From: Paracoccus litorisediminis
GTDB lineage: Bacteria; Pseudomonadota; Alphaproteobacteria; Rhodobacterales; Rhodobacteraceae
Assembly: GCF_009711205.1 (NCBI RefSeq)
Contig: NZ_WMIG01000008.1
Span: forward strand, 103,553-167,552
Direction: 5' to 3'
Length of the DNA stretch: 64,000 nt
The position numbers and the translations under genes were made by a program. Positions within the stretch are counted from its first letter, which is position 1; the number at the start of each line of letters is the position of its first letter. Of this stretch, positions 54,256 through 64,000 are shown in pieces. The notes below the pieces were generated by a model. That model saw only the letters and a program-made list of their open reading frames with translations, was not told where the DNA came from and did not search any database.

Positions 54256-55253
54256 CGCTCGAGGACACCACAAACATGAGCGAGAAGCAGGTCCGCCGTG
54301 GCGCGGCCCAACAAAAGCTGCTGGCCTTCGCCAGCCTGATCGTGCTGGTCATCGGCTTCTCGCTGGCCAGCCCGCGCTTCTTTCAGATCGACAATATCAT
54401 GTCGATCCTGCAGGCCACCTCGGTCAACGGGGTGCTGGCGGTGGGGGTGACGATGATCATCATCACCGGCGGCATCGACCTGTCCATCGGGACGCTGATG
54501 ACCTTCTGCGCGGTGATGACGGGGGTGGTGCTGACATGGATGGGCGCGCCGCTGCTGGTCGGCGTCGCGACCGGCATGGCCACCGGCGCGCTTTGCGGGC
54601 TGATTTCCGGCACGCTGGTCGCCAAGGCCAAGATCCCGCCCTTCATTGCCACATTGGGGATGATGCTGGTCCTCAAGGGCATGTCGCTGATCGTTACCGG
54701 CACCAAGCCGATCTATTTCAACGATACCGAGGGCTATACCGACATCTCGACCGGCTCGCTGGTCGGCATGGTCATCCCGCAATTTCCGCTGCCGAATGGG
54801 GTGCTGATCCTGTTCGTGGTCGCAGGCATCATCGCATGGGTGCTGGGCCGCACCGTGCTGGGCCGCTACACCTTTGCGCTGGGTTCCAACGAGGAGGCCG
54901 TCCGCCTGTCCGGCGTCAACACGGACCGCTGGAAGATGGCGATCTATGCGCTGGCCGGGGCGATCTGCGGCATCGCGGGCATTCTGATCTCTAGCCGGTT
55001 GAACTCGGCCCAGCCCGCGCTGGGTCTGGGATACGAACTTGAGGCCATCGCGGCGGTGGTTATCGGCGGCACCTCGCTTTCCGGCGGGCGCGGCACGATC
55101 ACCGGCACGCTGATCGGCGCGCTGATCATGTCGGTGCTGACCAATGGATTGCGTGTGCTGTCGGTTGCGCCCGAATGGCAGACCGTCGTCACCGGCATCA
55201 TCATCATTGTGGCCGTCTATGCCGACCAGCTTCGCCGCCGCTCGGCCAACTGA
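54252..55253 (+). CDS. Ribose-type ABC permease
   Basis: 333 residues from [13 protein letters not shown] at the ATGA overlap. It is a hydrophobic RbsC-type permease with the conserved [11 protein letters not shown] and [12 protein letters not shown] loops. It forms the membrane channel of the sugar importer as a homodimer. Confidence 0.92.
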   Translation: MTLEDTTNMSEKQVRRGAAQQKLLAFASLIVLVIGFSLASPRFFQIDNIMSILQATSVNGVLAVGVTMIIITGGIDLSIGTLMTFCAVMTGVVLTWMGAPLLVGVATGMATGALCGLISGTLVAKAKIPPFIATLGMMLVLKGMSLIVTGTKPIYFNDTEGYTDISTGSLVGMVIPQFPLPNGVLILFVVAGIIAWVLGRTVLGRYTFALGSNEEAVRLSGVNTDRWKMAIYALAGAICGIAGILISSRLNSAQPALGLGYELEAIAAVVIGGTSLSGGRGTITGTLIGALIMSVLTNGLRVLSVAPEWQTVVTGIIIIVAVYADQLRRRSAN

Positions 55254-55281
55254 TTTCACCGTGAACATCAGGGAGGAAAAC

Positions 55282-56229
55282 ATGTTCACAAGACGCAGAC
55301 TGATCGGCGCGGCTACCGCGCTGGCATTGATGGCCGGGGCGGGTCAAGGCGCGCTTGCCCAGGATAAGCTGTATATCCCGCTGATTTCCAAGGGGTTCCA
55401 GCACCAGTTCTGGCAGGCGGTCAAGCTGGGGGCCGACAAAGCCGGGGCGGAACTTGGGGTCGATGTGACCTTCGAGGGGCCGGATAACGAAACCCAGGTC
55501 GACAAGCAGATCGACATGCTGGCTGCGGCTTTGGCCAAGCAGCCCGCCGCCGTCGGCATCGCCGCACTGGACAGCCAGGCCGTGATCCCGCTGCTGAAGA
55601 AGGCGCAAGAGGCCAAGATCCCGGTGATCGCCTTCGACTCGGGTGTGGACAGCGATATTCCGGTTGCCACCGCCTCGACCGACAACATGGCCGCCGCCGC
55701 GATGGCCGCCGACAAGATGGGCGAACTGATCGGTGGCGAAGGCAAGATCGCCGTCGTGGCCCACAGCCAGACCTCGTTGACCGGCGTGCATCGCCGGGAC
55801 GGGTTCGTGAACGAGATCAAGGAGAAATTCCCCAAGATCGAGATCGTGACCGTCGAATATGGCGATGGCGACCACCTGAAATCGACCGAGATCACCAAGG
55901 CGATCCTGGCCGCCAATCCCGATATCAAGGGCATCTTCGGCTCGAACGAGGGCTCGGCCATCGGCGTGCTGAACGGCGTGCGCGAGATGGGGGCCAAGGT
56001 CGTGGTGATCGGCTTCGACTCGGGCAAGGCGCAGAAGGATGCGATCCGCTCGGGCGAGATGGCCGGTGCCATTACCCAGAACCCGGTTGGAATCGGCTAT
56101 GAAACCGTCAAGGCCGCCGTCGCTGTCTCGAAAGGCGAAACCGTGCCGAAAAACGTCGATACCGGCTTCTACTGGTACGACAAGTCGAACATCGACGCGC
56201 CGGAAATCGCGGCGGTCCTTTACGACTGA
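55282..56229 (+). CDS. Periplasmic sugar-binding protein (family PBP1)
   Basis: 315 residues with a signal peptide (MFTRRRLIGAATALALMAGAGQGALA). The mature part is RbsB-like: YIPLISKGFQHQFWQAVKLGA, VIAFDSGVDSDI, GIFGSNEGSAIGV. GGGAGG precedes the ATG. It is the receptor of the adjacent importer, and L-fucose is expected from the pathway. Confidence 0.9.
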   Translation: MFTRRRLIGAATALALMAGAGQGALAQDKLYIPLISKGFQHQFWQAVKLGADKAGAELGVDVTFEGPDNETQVDKQIDMLAAALAKQPAAVGIAALDSQAVIPLLKKAQEAKIPVIAFDSGVDSDIPVATASTDNMAAAAMAADKMGELIGGEGKIAVVAHSQTSLTGVHRRDGFVNEIKEKFPKIEIVTVEYGDGDHLKSTEITKAILAANPDIKGIFGSNEGSAIGVLNGVREMGAKVVVIGFDSGKAQKDAIRSGEMAGAITQNPVGIGYETVKAAVAVSKGETVPKNVDTGFYWYDKSNIDAPEIAAVLYD

Positions 56230-56237
56230 TACCCCTC

Positions 56238-56260
56238 GCCGGGGGCGTCCTGCCCCCGGC
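56238..56260 (+). repeat. Stem-loop after the sugar-binding-protein gene
   Basis: GCCGGGGGC and GCCCCCGGC, a perfect 9-bp stem with a five-base loop, 8 bp after the stop. It has the same placement as hairpins after the two other binding-protein genes at 27325 and 40518. Confidence 0.8.
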
Positions 56261-56278
56261 CCATTCCATGAGGACAAG

Positions 56279-56322
56279 ATGAAGCTTCCGAGCAACGGCC
56301 GGCTTGGCCGAGAGGTGAAGGC

Positions 56323-56326
<4 letters not shown>
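56279..56326 (+). CDS. 15-codon ORF coupled to fuconate dehydratase; possible gene remnant
   Basis: ATG at 56279 with AGGA five bases upstream, coding MKLPSNGRLGREVKA and stopping in an ATGA overlap with the dehydratase start. The peptide recalls the N-terminus of fumarylacetoacetate-hydrolase-family enzymes (MKLLR-x-G-x2-G-x-EKPG), the family of the missing last pathway enzyme. It may be a leftover of that gene now acting as a translation leader, or chance. Confidence 0.4.
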
Positions 56327-58720
<2,394 letters not shown>

Positions 58721-58793
58721 GTCATTCTCCTGATTTGTAGGTCTTGCTGGACAGGTGGCGCGATGTGCCGCAAAACTCAAATCGATCCAAGCT

Positions 58794-59726
58794 ATGACGG
58801 ACATAAGCGGAATGGATTTTCAGCCCCGGGACCTTGGTTTACTGGTGTCGCTGGATGTGCTGCTGGCGGAACGTAGCGTCACTTTGGCGGCGCGAAGGCT
58901 GGGGATCAGCCAACCCGCGATGTCGGCGCAGCTGTCGCGACTGCGGCAGGTCTTTGGCGATGACCTGCTGGTCGGCAATGCGCATGGCATGTCGCTGACC
59001 CTGCGGGCCGAAAATATGCGCCAACCTCTGGGCGAGGCGATCGACAAGCTGCGGACGCTGGTCTCGCGCGAGTCAAGCTTCGATCCCGAAACCGACAGCC
59101 GGCATTTCCGCATCTCGGGGACGGATCTGTCGCTCAGCGTGCTTCTGCCGCGCCTGATGTCGGAACTGGCCGCTCGCGCGCCCGGTGTCACCATCGAGGC
59201 CGTGCCGATGGCGCTTGACCTGTTGGCCGGCCGCATGGAGCGGGGCGAACTGGATTTTGCCGTCACCAGCGCCGAGAATGCGCCGCAGCACTTCCCGGCA
59301 CGCCTTCTGGCCGAGGAGCATTTCCGCGTGATCTGGAGCGCCGATCATCCCGAGTTGCGTGGCCCACCTGATCTGGAACAGTTCTGCCGGTTGCAGCATG
59401 TCGTGGCGCTGGCTCCGGGCGGCGGCATTCGCGATGAGGTGGATGATGCCCTGTTCCGCATCGGCAAGACGCGCGAGGTCGGCGCGCGCGTGCCAAGCTT
59501 CCTGCTGGTGCTGCCGATCATCCGCGCGACCCGGATGATCGCGGTGGTGCCTGGACGGTTGGTCGAATCCCAGCCCGAAGGACTGAACATCGCCGCTCCG
59601 CCCCTTGATCTGCCGAATTTTCAGGTTTTCCTCAGCTGGCATCGTCGATTGCATCAGGATGCCGCCTGCCAGTGGTTTCGCCGCCTGATTGCCGAAACGG
59701 TGGCGGGTGGCCCGGTCGAGGACTGA
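58794..59726 (+). CDS. LysR family regulator (NodD/LeuO-like branch)
   Basis: 310 residues from MTDISGMDFQPRD; an ATG at 58812 is nearly as good. N-terminal helix-turn-helix (TLAARRLGISQPAMSAQLSRLRQVFGDDLLV), then a substrate-binding fold from about 95. FGDDLLVGNAHG instead of the common LFER indicates the NodD/nitro-aromatic branch. Its target is unclear: it is divergent from the small secreted protein and convergent with the TRAP operon. Confidence 0.85.
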   Translation: MTDISGMDFQPRDLGLLVSLDVLLAERSVTLAARRLGISQPAMSAQLSRLRQVFGDDLLVGNAHGMSLTLRAENMRQPLGEAIDKLRTLVSRESSFDPETDSRHFRISGTDLSLSVLLPRLMSELAARAPGVTIEAVPMALDLLAGRMERGELDFAVTSAENAPQHFPARLLAEEHFRVIWSADHPELRGPPDLEQFCRLQHVVALAPGGGIRDEVDDALFRIGKTREVGARVPSFLLVLPIIRATRMIAVVPGRLVESQPEGLNIAAPPLDLPNFQVFLSWHRRLHQDAACQWFRRLIAETVAGGPVED

Positions 59727-59741
59727 CCGGGCCAGTGGCGG

Positions 59742-61061
59742 TCAACTAAGCAGGTGCACCAACCACAGGGTAATGACCGGGAAGGCGACAAGGATCACGA
59801 TCCGCACCATGTCGCTGATCAGGAAAGGCAGCACCCCACGGAAGCTTTCCAGCATTGGGACATCCTTGGCCATTCCGTTGATGACAAAGACGTTCATTCC
59901 GACGGGCGGGGTGATGAGCCCGACCTCGACCACGACCACGGCCAGAATGCCGAACCAGATCAGGGTGTCCTCGCGGCTCATGCCGAAATCGAGACCCGCG
60001 ATGATCGGGTAAAAGATCGGGATGGTCAGCAGCAGCATGGACATGGAATCCATCACGCAGCCAAGCGCCAGATACAGCAGCAGGATCGCGCCCAGCACCA
60101 GCATCGGCGACAGGCCCATGTTCTGGATCGCCTGCGCCGCCAGCATCGGGGTCTGGGTCTGCGCAAGGAAGGCGTTGAACATCTCGGCCCCCAGCATGAT
60201 CAGAAAGATCATCCCCGAGGTCTGGGCAGTGCCGCGCAGGCAGGCCATCAGCCCGGTTAGCCGCATCCCGCCATGCAGGATCGCCAGCACGCCCGCGCCG
60301 AATGCACCGACCGCCGCACCCTCGGTGGGGGTGAACCAGCCGCGATACATGCCGACGATGACCAGTGCAAAGATCAGGATGATCGACCATGTCTCGCGCA
60401 GCGCGGCAATGCGTTCGGGCCACGCGACGCGGGGACCGGCAGGGCCTTCCTCGGGGCGATAGCGGACATAGATCGCGACGGCGATCATGTAGCCGATGGC
60501 CGCCAGCACGCCGGGGATCATTGCGGCCACGAACATCTTGGCGATGCTCTGTTCGGCCATCAGCGCGTAAAGCACCAGAATGACCGAGGGCGGGATCAGG
60601 ATGCCCAAGGTGCCGCCCGCCGCCAGCGAACCGGTCGACAGCGCGCCCGAGTAATTGTAGCGCCGCATCTCGGGCAGGGCGACCTGACCCATGGTGGCTG
60701 CGGTTGCCAGCGAACTGCCGCAGATCGCGCCAAAGGCCGCGCAGCCGCCGATCGAAGCCATGGCCAGCCCGCCCTTGCGATGGCCCAGAAAGGCTGCGGC
60801 GGTGCGAAACAGCGCGCGGCTCATCCCGGCCTTGGTCGCGAATTCGCCCATCAGCACGAACAGCGGAATGACCGACAGCGAATAGGTCGAGAACTGATAA
60901 TAGGTCGAGGTTTTCAGGAAGGCGAGCAGCGGCATCGCACCGGTGAACAACGCATAGCCCCCGATCCCCACCGACAGCATCGCGACTCCGATGGGGATGC
61001 GGATGGCCATCAACGCAAGCAGCGCGGCAAAACCCATCAGCCCGGCGGCGATCCCGGTCAT
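59742..61061 (-). CDS. TRAP transporter large permease (DctM type)
   Basis: 439 residues, about 12 hydrophobic segments, with the family loops GGCAAFGAICGSSLATAATMG and PTEGAAVGAFGAG. The start is MTGIAAGLMGFAAL at 61061, overlapping the small permease stop by 4 bp. It is driven by sodium or proton gradients to import an organic acid delivered by the binding protein. Confidence 0.92.
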   Translation of the reverse strand: MTGIAAGLMGFAALLALMAIRIPIGVAMLSVGIGGYALFTGAMPLLAFLKTSTYYQFSTYSLSVIPLFVLMGEFATKAGMSRALFRTAAAFLGHRKGGLAMASIGGCAAFGAICGSSLATAATMGQVALPEMRRYNYSGALSTGSLAAGGTLGILIPPSVILVLYALMAEQSIAKMFVAAMIPGVLAAIGYMIAVAIYVRYRPEEGPAGPRVAWPERIAALRETWSIILIFALVIVGMYRGWFTPTEGAAVGAFGAGVLAILHGGMRLTGLMACLRGTAQTSGMIFLIMLGAEMFNAFLAQTQTPMLAAQAIQNMGLSPMLVLGAILLLYLALGCVMDSMSMLLLTIPIFYPIIAGLDFGMSREDTLIWFGILAVVVVEVGLITPPVGMNVFVINGMAKDVPMLESFRGVLPFLISDMVRIVILVAFPVITLWLVHLLS

Positions 61062-61576
61062 GCCCGCGCCCCCCGGATATGGCCGAGGAATGTCGCGGCG
61101 CAGGTTGCCACCAGCAGCGTCATGGCGGGCAGGATCACGGTGAAGCTGATCCAGATCGGCAGGCGCAGGACCATGGTCTGTTCGCCATATTGGCGCATCT
61201 CGGCCGCGCCGTGACACAGCCGCCACAGCAGCAGCGCGGCGATCAGCAGGTAAAGCAGGTCGCCAATGGCCTCAAGGATGTGGTTCACGCGCGGCCCGGT
61301 CTTCTGGGTGAAGAAATCGACCAGCACATTGCCGCCATTCACCTGACACCATGGCAAAAAGCAGAAAATCGCAATGGCGCTGCCCACCTCGACCAACTCA
61401 AAATCGCCGGGGATGGGTTTGCCGGTGGCCGCGCGCAGGATGACACTGGTGACGGTCATCAGCATCATCGCCAGCAGCGTTGCTCCGCCCAGCCCGGCGA
61501 AGAACCGGCAAAGGGCGGCCAGCCAGCCGGGCACCGCGACGGATTGCGCGTGTTCGGTCAGTGTTTCGGCTGTCAT
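61058..61576 (-). CDS. TRAP transporter small permease (DctQ type)
   Basis: 172 residues with four hydrophobic segments and the FCFLPWCQVNGGNVLVDFF pattern of DctQ proteins. GGAGGG precedes the ATG at 61576. It lies 16 bp after the binding-protein gene. Confidence 0.9.
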   Translation of the reverse strand: MTAETLTEHAQSVAVPGWLAALCRFFAGLGGATLLAMMLMTVTSVILRAATGKPIPGDFELVEVGSAIAIFCFLPWCQVNGGNVLVDFFTQKTGPRVNHILEAIGDLLYLLIAALLLWRLCHGAAEMRQYGEQTMVLRLPIWISFTVILPAMTLLVATCAATFLGHIRGARA

Positions 61577-61592
61577 GTCGCCCTCCGTCACG

Positions 61593-62618
61593 TCACTTGC
61601 CCTTGGCCGCAGCCAGCATCGCGCGGGCGTCGTCCAGCATTGCCTGACCGTCATGACCGGCATCGGTCATCGATTTCACCCAGGCATCGACGACAGGCTG
61701 GGTTGCACCCTGCCATTCGGCCAGATCGACCTCGGGGATGACGGTGATCTTGCCACCCGCATCGATCGCCTTTTGGCGCTCGGCTGCTTCGGCGGCGTCA
61801 AAGGCCTTGCCTGCCATGTCGGCCAGCGCCGCGCCCGTATTTTCGTCGATGACCTTCTTCAGATCGTCGGGCAGGGCGTCATACTTGGCCTGGTTCATCA
61901 CCAGCGCCATGACCGAGGTCGACAGCCCGCCATTCTCGGCCCCGAATTCGGCATGATCCTTGGTCACGCTTTCGATCCGAAGCGAGCCAAAGACCTCCCA
62001 CGGGATCACCGCGCCATCGATGACGCCGGTGGTCAGGGCCTGCGCGATTTCCGGCACCGGCATACCGATGGGGTTCGCGCCAAGCGCGGCCAGCCCGTCC
62101 GTCATCATCCGCGAAGGGGTGCGGATCTTCAGCCCGCCCAGATCGGCTTGGGCCGCGACCGGCTTGTCCTTGGTATGGACCTTATAAGCGGCGGGGGCGT
62201 GGATCAGCAGCGGATGCACGTCCTTCAACTCATCGCCCATATACTTCGCCTGATACTGCTGCAGTGCCGCAGTGGTCTGGGTGGCGCTGCCGGACAGGAA
62301 GGGCAGTTCGAACACTTCCGAGATCGGGAATCGGCCCGGCGTATAGCCCAGCAGCGTCCACGAAATATCAACCACGCCGTCGCGGGCCTGATCGAAAAGC
62401 TGTGGTGGCTTGCCCCCCAACTGCATCGAGGGGAACAGCTGGACATCGATCCGGCCACCCGATTTTTCCTCGATCAGCTTTTCCCACGGCGCCAGCACGT
62501 CTTTGTGCATCGGTGCCTCGGCCGACAGGAAGTGATGTACGCGCAGCGTGACCTCCTGCGCGGTGGCAGATCCGGCAACCGCAATCGCGGCAATCCCGGC
62601 AAGCAGGATCGTTTTCAT
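61593..62618 (-). CDS. TRAP substrate-binding protein (DctP type)
   Basis: 341 residues with a Sec signal (MKTILLAGIAAIAVAGSATA). It has DctP landmarks: VHHFLSAEAPMHKDVL, and the LGGLKIRTPSR segment whose arginine binds the ligand carboxylate. An organic acid is therefore expected as cargo. It is the first gene of the operon and divergent from a PcaQ-like LysR gene, which may indicate an aromatic acid; that is inference. Confidence 0.9.
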   Translation of the reverse strand: MKTILLAGIAAIAVAGSATAQEVTLRVHHFLSAEAPMHKDVLAPWEKLIEEKSGGRIDVQLFPSMQLGGKPPQLFDQARDGVVDISWTLLGYTPGRFPISEVFELPFLSGSATQTTAALQQYQAKYMGDELKDVHPLLIHAPAAYKVHTKDKPVAAQADLGGLKIRTPSRMMTDGLAALGANPIGMPVPEIAQALTTGVIDGAVIPWEVFGSLRIESVTKDHAEFGAENGGLSTSVMALVMNQAKYDALPDDLKKVIDENTGAALADMAGKAFDAAEAAERQKAIDAGGKITVIPEVDLAEWQGATQPVVDAWVKSMTDAGHDGQAMLDDARAMLAAAKGK

Positions 62619-62856
62619 CCTCAGTTCCTCCCTCTTGTCCTGATTATTCTGGGGTTCCCGCGCGGTCCCGCGTCATGGCGGTGATGGGACCCGGAAGGCT
62701 ACCGGGCATGGCTATGGCCGCCACGCTTCGGTGCGCGTTCAGCGCCACAAGCTGCCTGCATCCGACAATGCAAGATTGCGCAGATTGCACCTTTTTCTTC
62801 CTCCCTATCAAAGGATTGCATGTAGCGAATGAAATGTAAAATGCGGTAATCGACAG

Positions 62857-62869
62857 TTTGATTATCAAA
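62857..62869. promoter_or_regulatory. TTTGAT-T-ATCAAA palindrome, possible LysR site
   Basis: A perfect palindrome with 6-bp arms between the TRAP operon (start 62618) and the divergent LysR gene (start 62894). The spacing does not suit Fnr. LysR-type sites (T-N11-A) fit, but it sits close to the LysR start, so it may mainly autoregulate. Confidence 0.5.
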
Positions 62870-62893
62870 ATTGACAAGCAACGGACCCAACCC

Positions 62894-63817
62894 ATGGACC
62901 GCCGCATCAAGCTTCGACACTTGCAGGCCTTCGTCGAAATCGTGCGCTGTCGCAGCCTCAAGCGCGCGGCCGAAGGGCTGCATCTGACCCAGCCCGCAAT
63001 CTCTCGCGCATTGTCAGAACTTGAGGAGATCGTCGGTGCGGCGCTGCTGGTTCGGGGGCGGGCAGGGGTGACACTGACCCCGCAGGGCGAGTTGCTGCAT
63101 AACTTCGCCCAGGCCAGCCTGACCTCGCTGGAACAGGGTTTGGCGGGGTTGCGCGGTTTTGCCCCCGAAACGGATACGTCGCTGCGCATTGGCGCGCTGC
63201 CCTCGGTGGCGGCGCGCTTGCTGCCGCAGGTGGTGTTGGAGATCGCCTCGGTTGCGCCGGGACTGCGACTGAACATCATCGATGGCTCGCACCTGCACCT
63301 GACGCGCCTGCTCAATGACAAGGAGTTGGACATGGTCATCGGCCGCATGGGCGAGCCCGAGGCGATGCGCGGCCTGAGTTTCACCCAGCTTTACATGGAG
63401 GAAGTTGCGATCGTCGTCCGGCCCGGCCATCCGATCCTGAACGCGCCGGACCTGCGCCGGATCGGCGATTGGCCGGTGATCTATCCGCCGCATTCGGCGG
63501 CGATCCGTCCGATCGTGCGGCGTCTGTTGATCTCGCAGGGGGTGGCGTTGCCGCATAACCGGATCGAAAGCGTGTCGGTCGGCTTCGGGCGGGCGCATGT
63601 ACTGGGCAGCGACGCGATCTGGTTCATCTCGGCCGGAGTGGTCGCACGCGAGATCGCCGAGGGGCAATTGGTGCGTCTGCCGGTCGATACCAGCGCGACA
63701 CGGGGCGCGGTCGGGCTGATGATGCGGGCAGGCGATCCCGATACCACGGAACGGCGACTGTTTGCGCAGGCCATCGACCGGGTGATCCGCCGGTTGGGGC
63801 TGGCGCGAAATGTCTAG
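62894..63817 (+). CDS. PcaQ-like LysR family regulator
   Basis: 307 residues from MDRRIKLRHLQAFVEIVRCRSLKRAAE, the PcaQ/GbpR-type opening; the frame upstream to 62858 passes through the palindrome. Helix-turn-helix at about 17-37 (SLKRAAEGLHLTQPAISRAL), effector domain from 95. PcaQ proteins activate protocatechuate genes, and some relatives control sugar or acid transport. It is divergent from the TRAP operon and probably regulates it. Confidence 0.85.
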   Translation: MDRRIKLRHLQAFVEIVRCRSLKRAAEGLHLTQPAISRALSELEEIVGAALLVRGRAGVTLTPQGELLHNFAQASLTSLEQGLAGLRGFAPETDTSLRIGALPSVAARLLPQVVLEIASVAPGLRLNIIDGSHLHLTRLLNDKELDMVIGRMGEPEAMRGLSFTQLYMEEVAIVVRPGHPILNAPDLRRIGDWPVIYPPHSAAIRPIVRRLLISQGVALPHNRIESVSVGFGRAHVLGSDAIWFISAGVVAREIAEGQLVRLPVDTSATRGAVGLMMRAGDPDTTERRLFAQAIDRVIRRLGLARNV

Positions 63818-64000
63818 AGCTCCGGCGGAATTTCGCGCCCGCAAGCGGGGCAACCGGCGATGCTCCGCCCAGTTCCTGTTCGTGATGGACGCGGGTTTTT
63901 TGTCGGTCTAGGGTTGTCATCAAAATCCGGACTGCGGGCTGTTCGCGTTCGGGATAACAGGCAGAGACAGGCGTGCAGTCACAGCGAAGCGAGGCGACCG
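63818..64000. other. Right edge, no gene seen
   Basis: Sequence after the LysR stop. It has a short stem (CCCGC-AA-GCGGG, 63838-63849) and a later run of six T around 63895, too far apart to be a classic terminator. No coding frame is supported. Confidence 0.4.

Noticed and set aside
62857..62869. TTTGATTATCAAA as an Fnr box
   Set aside because: The half sites are only one base apart, whereas Fnr boxes need four; it is kept only as a possible LysR site.

Overview
The window is GC-rich DNA from an alphaproteobacterium of the Rhodobacteraceae. The best match is a Paracoccus-like denitrifier: a Crp/Fnr regulator without Fe-S cysteines (NarR) sits divergent to a fused double NarK followed by narGHJI. 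This is inferred from gene content and order; no 16S gene is present. There is no tRNA, rRNA, CRISPR array or intact mobile element. Nearly all of the window is tightly packed operons on both strands, many coupled by ATGA overlaps.

Layout: (1) 0.2-13.6 kb, nitrate respiration: nnrS, then on the minus strand narK-narG-narH-narJ-narI-ppiC-type isomerase-DUF2478 protein, with narR divergent. The narR-narK gap has two Fnr-type boxes, one correctly placed for each gene; a cytochrome b561 gene follows narR. (2) 13.7-20.4 kb, a plus-strand six-gene operon of unknown purpose: CDP-alcohol phosphatidyltransferase, LtaS/sulfatase-type membrane transferase, an NMT1-type ABC importer with a fused double permease, and a GT4 glycosyltransferase. 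(3) 20.4-24.8 kb: a DHA2 efflux pump with divergent MarR regulator, an unknown membrane protein with a Gly/Met/His tail, a two-domain GNAT and an FCD-type GntR regulator. (4) 25.0-31.4 kb: a PotABCD-type ABC importer with a hydantoin-racemase-like enzyme, and a convergent AspT-type transporter.

(5) 31.5-41.4 kb, minus strand: a hydroxyproline catabolic locus. It has a polar amino acid ABC importer, a D-hydroxyproline dehydrogenase-like flavoprotein, 4-hydroxyproline epimerase (Cys/Cys), an aconitase-X-type dehydratase, a Ser/Thr proline-racemase-family dehydratase, a GntR regulator and a DapA-family deaminase. A shared 22-bp element (ATTTGTAT-N7-GTCGACA) lies upstream of both the importer gene and the deaminase gene and is a good candidate operator. 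(6) 41.7-48.7 kb: ilvD; tetR divergent from an EmrAB-type pump with an 11-bp-arm perfect palindrome between them; a charged secreted protein; an alpha/beta hydrolase. (7) 48.7-50.3 kb: a decayed stretch with an IS5-type transposase remnant.

(8) 50.3-58.4 kb: an L-fucose oxidation operon with an IclR regulator, 2-keto-3-deoxy-L-fuconate dehydrogenase, L-fuconolactonase, a ribose-type ABC importer, L-fuconate dehydratase with all catalytic residues, and L-fucose dehydrogenase. The terminal diketo acid hydrolase is absent; a 15-codon ORF directly before the dehydratase resembles the N-terminus of that hydrolase family and may be its remnant. (9) 58.4-63.8 kb: a small secreted protein, two LysR regulators and a TRAP transporter (DctP-Q-M order).

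The overall picture is a chromosome or large-replicon segment joining anaerobic nitrate respiration to several regulated nutrient-scavenging modules, each with its own regulator and a visible operator candidate.
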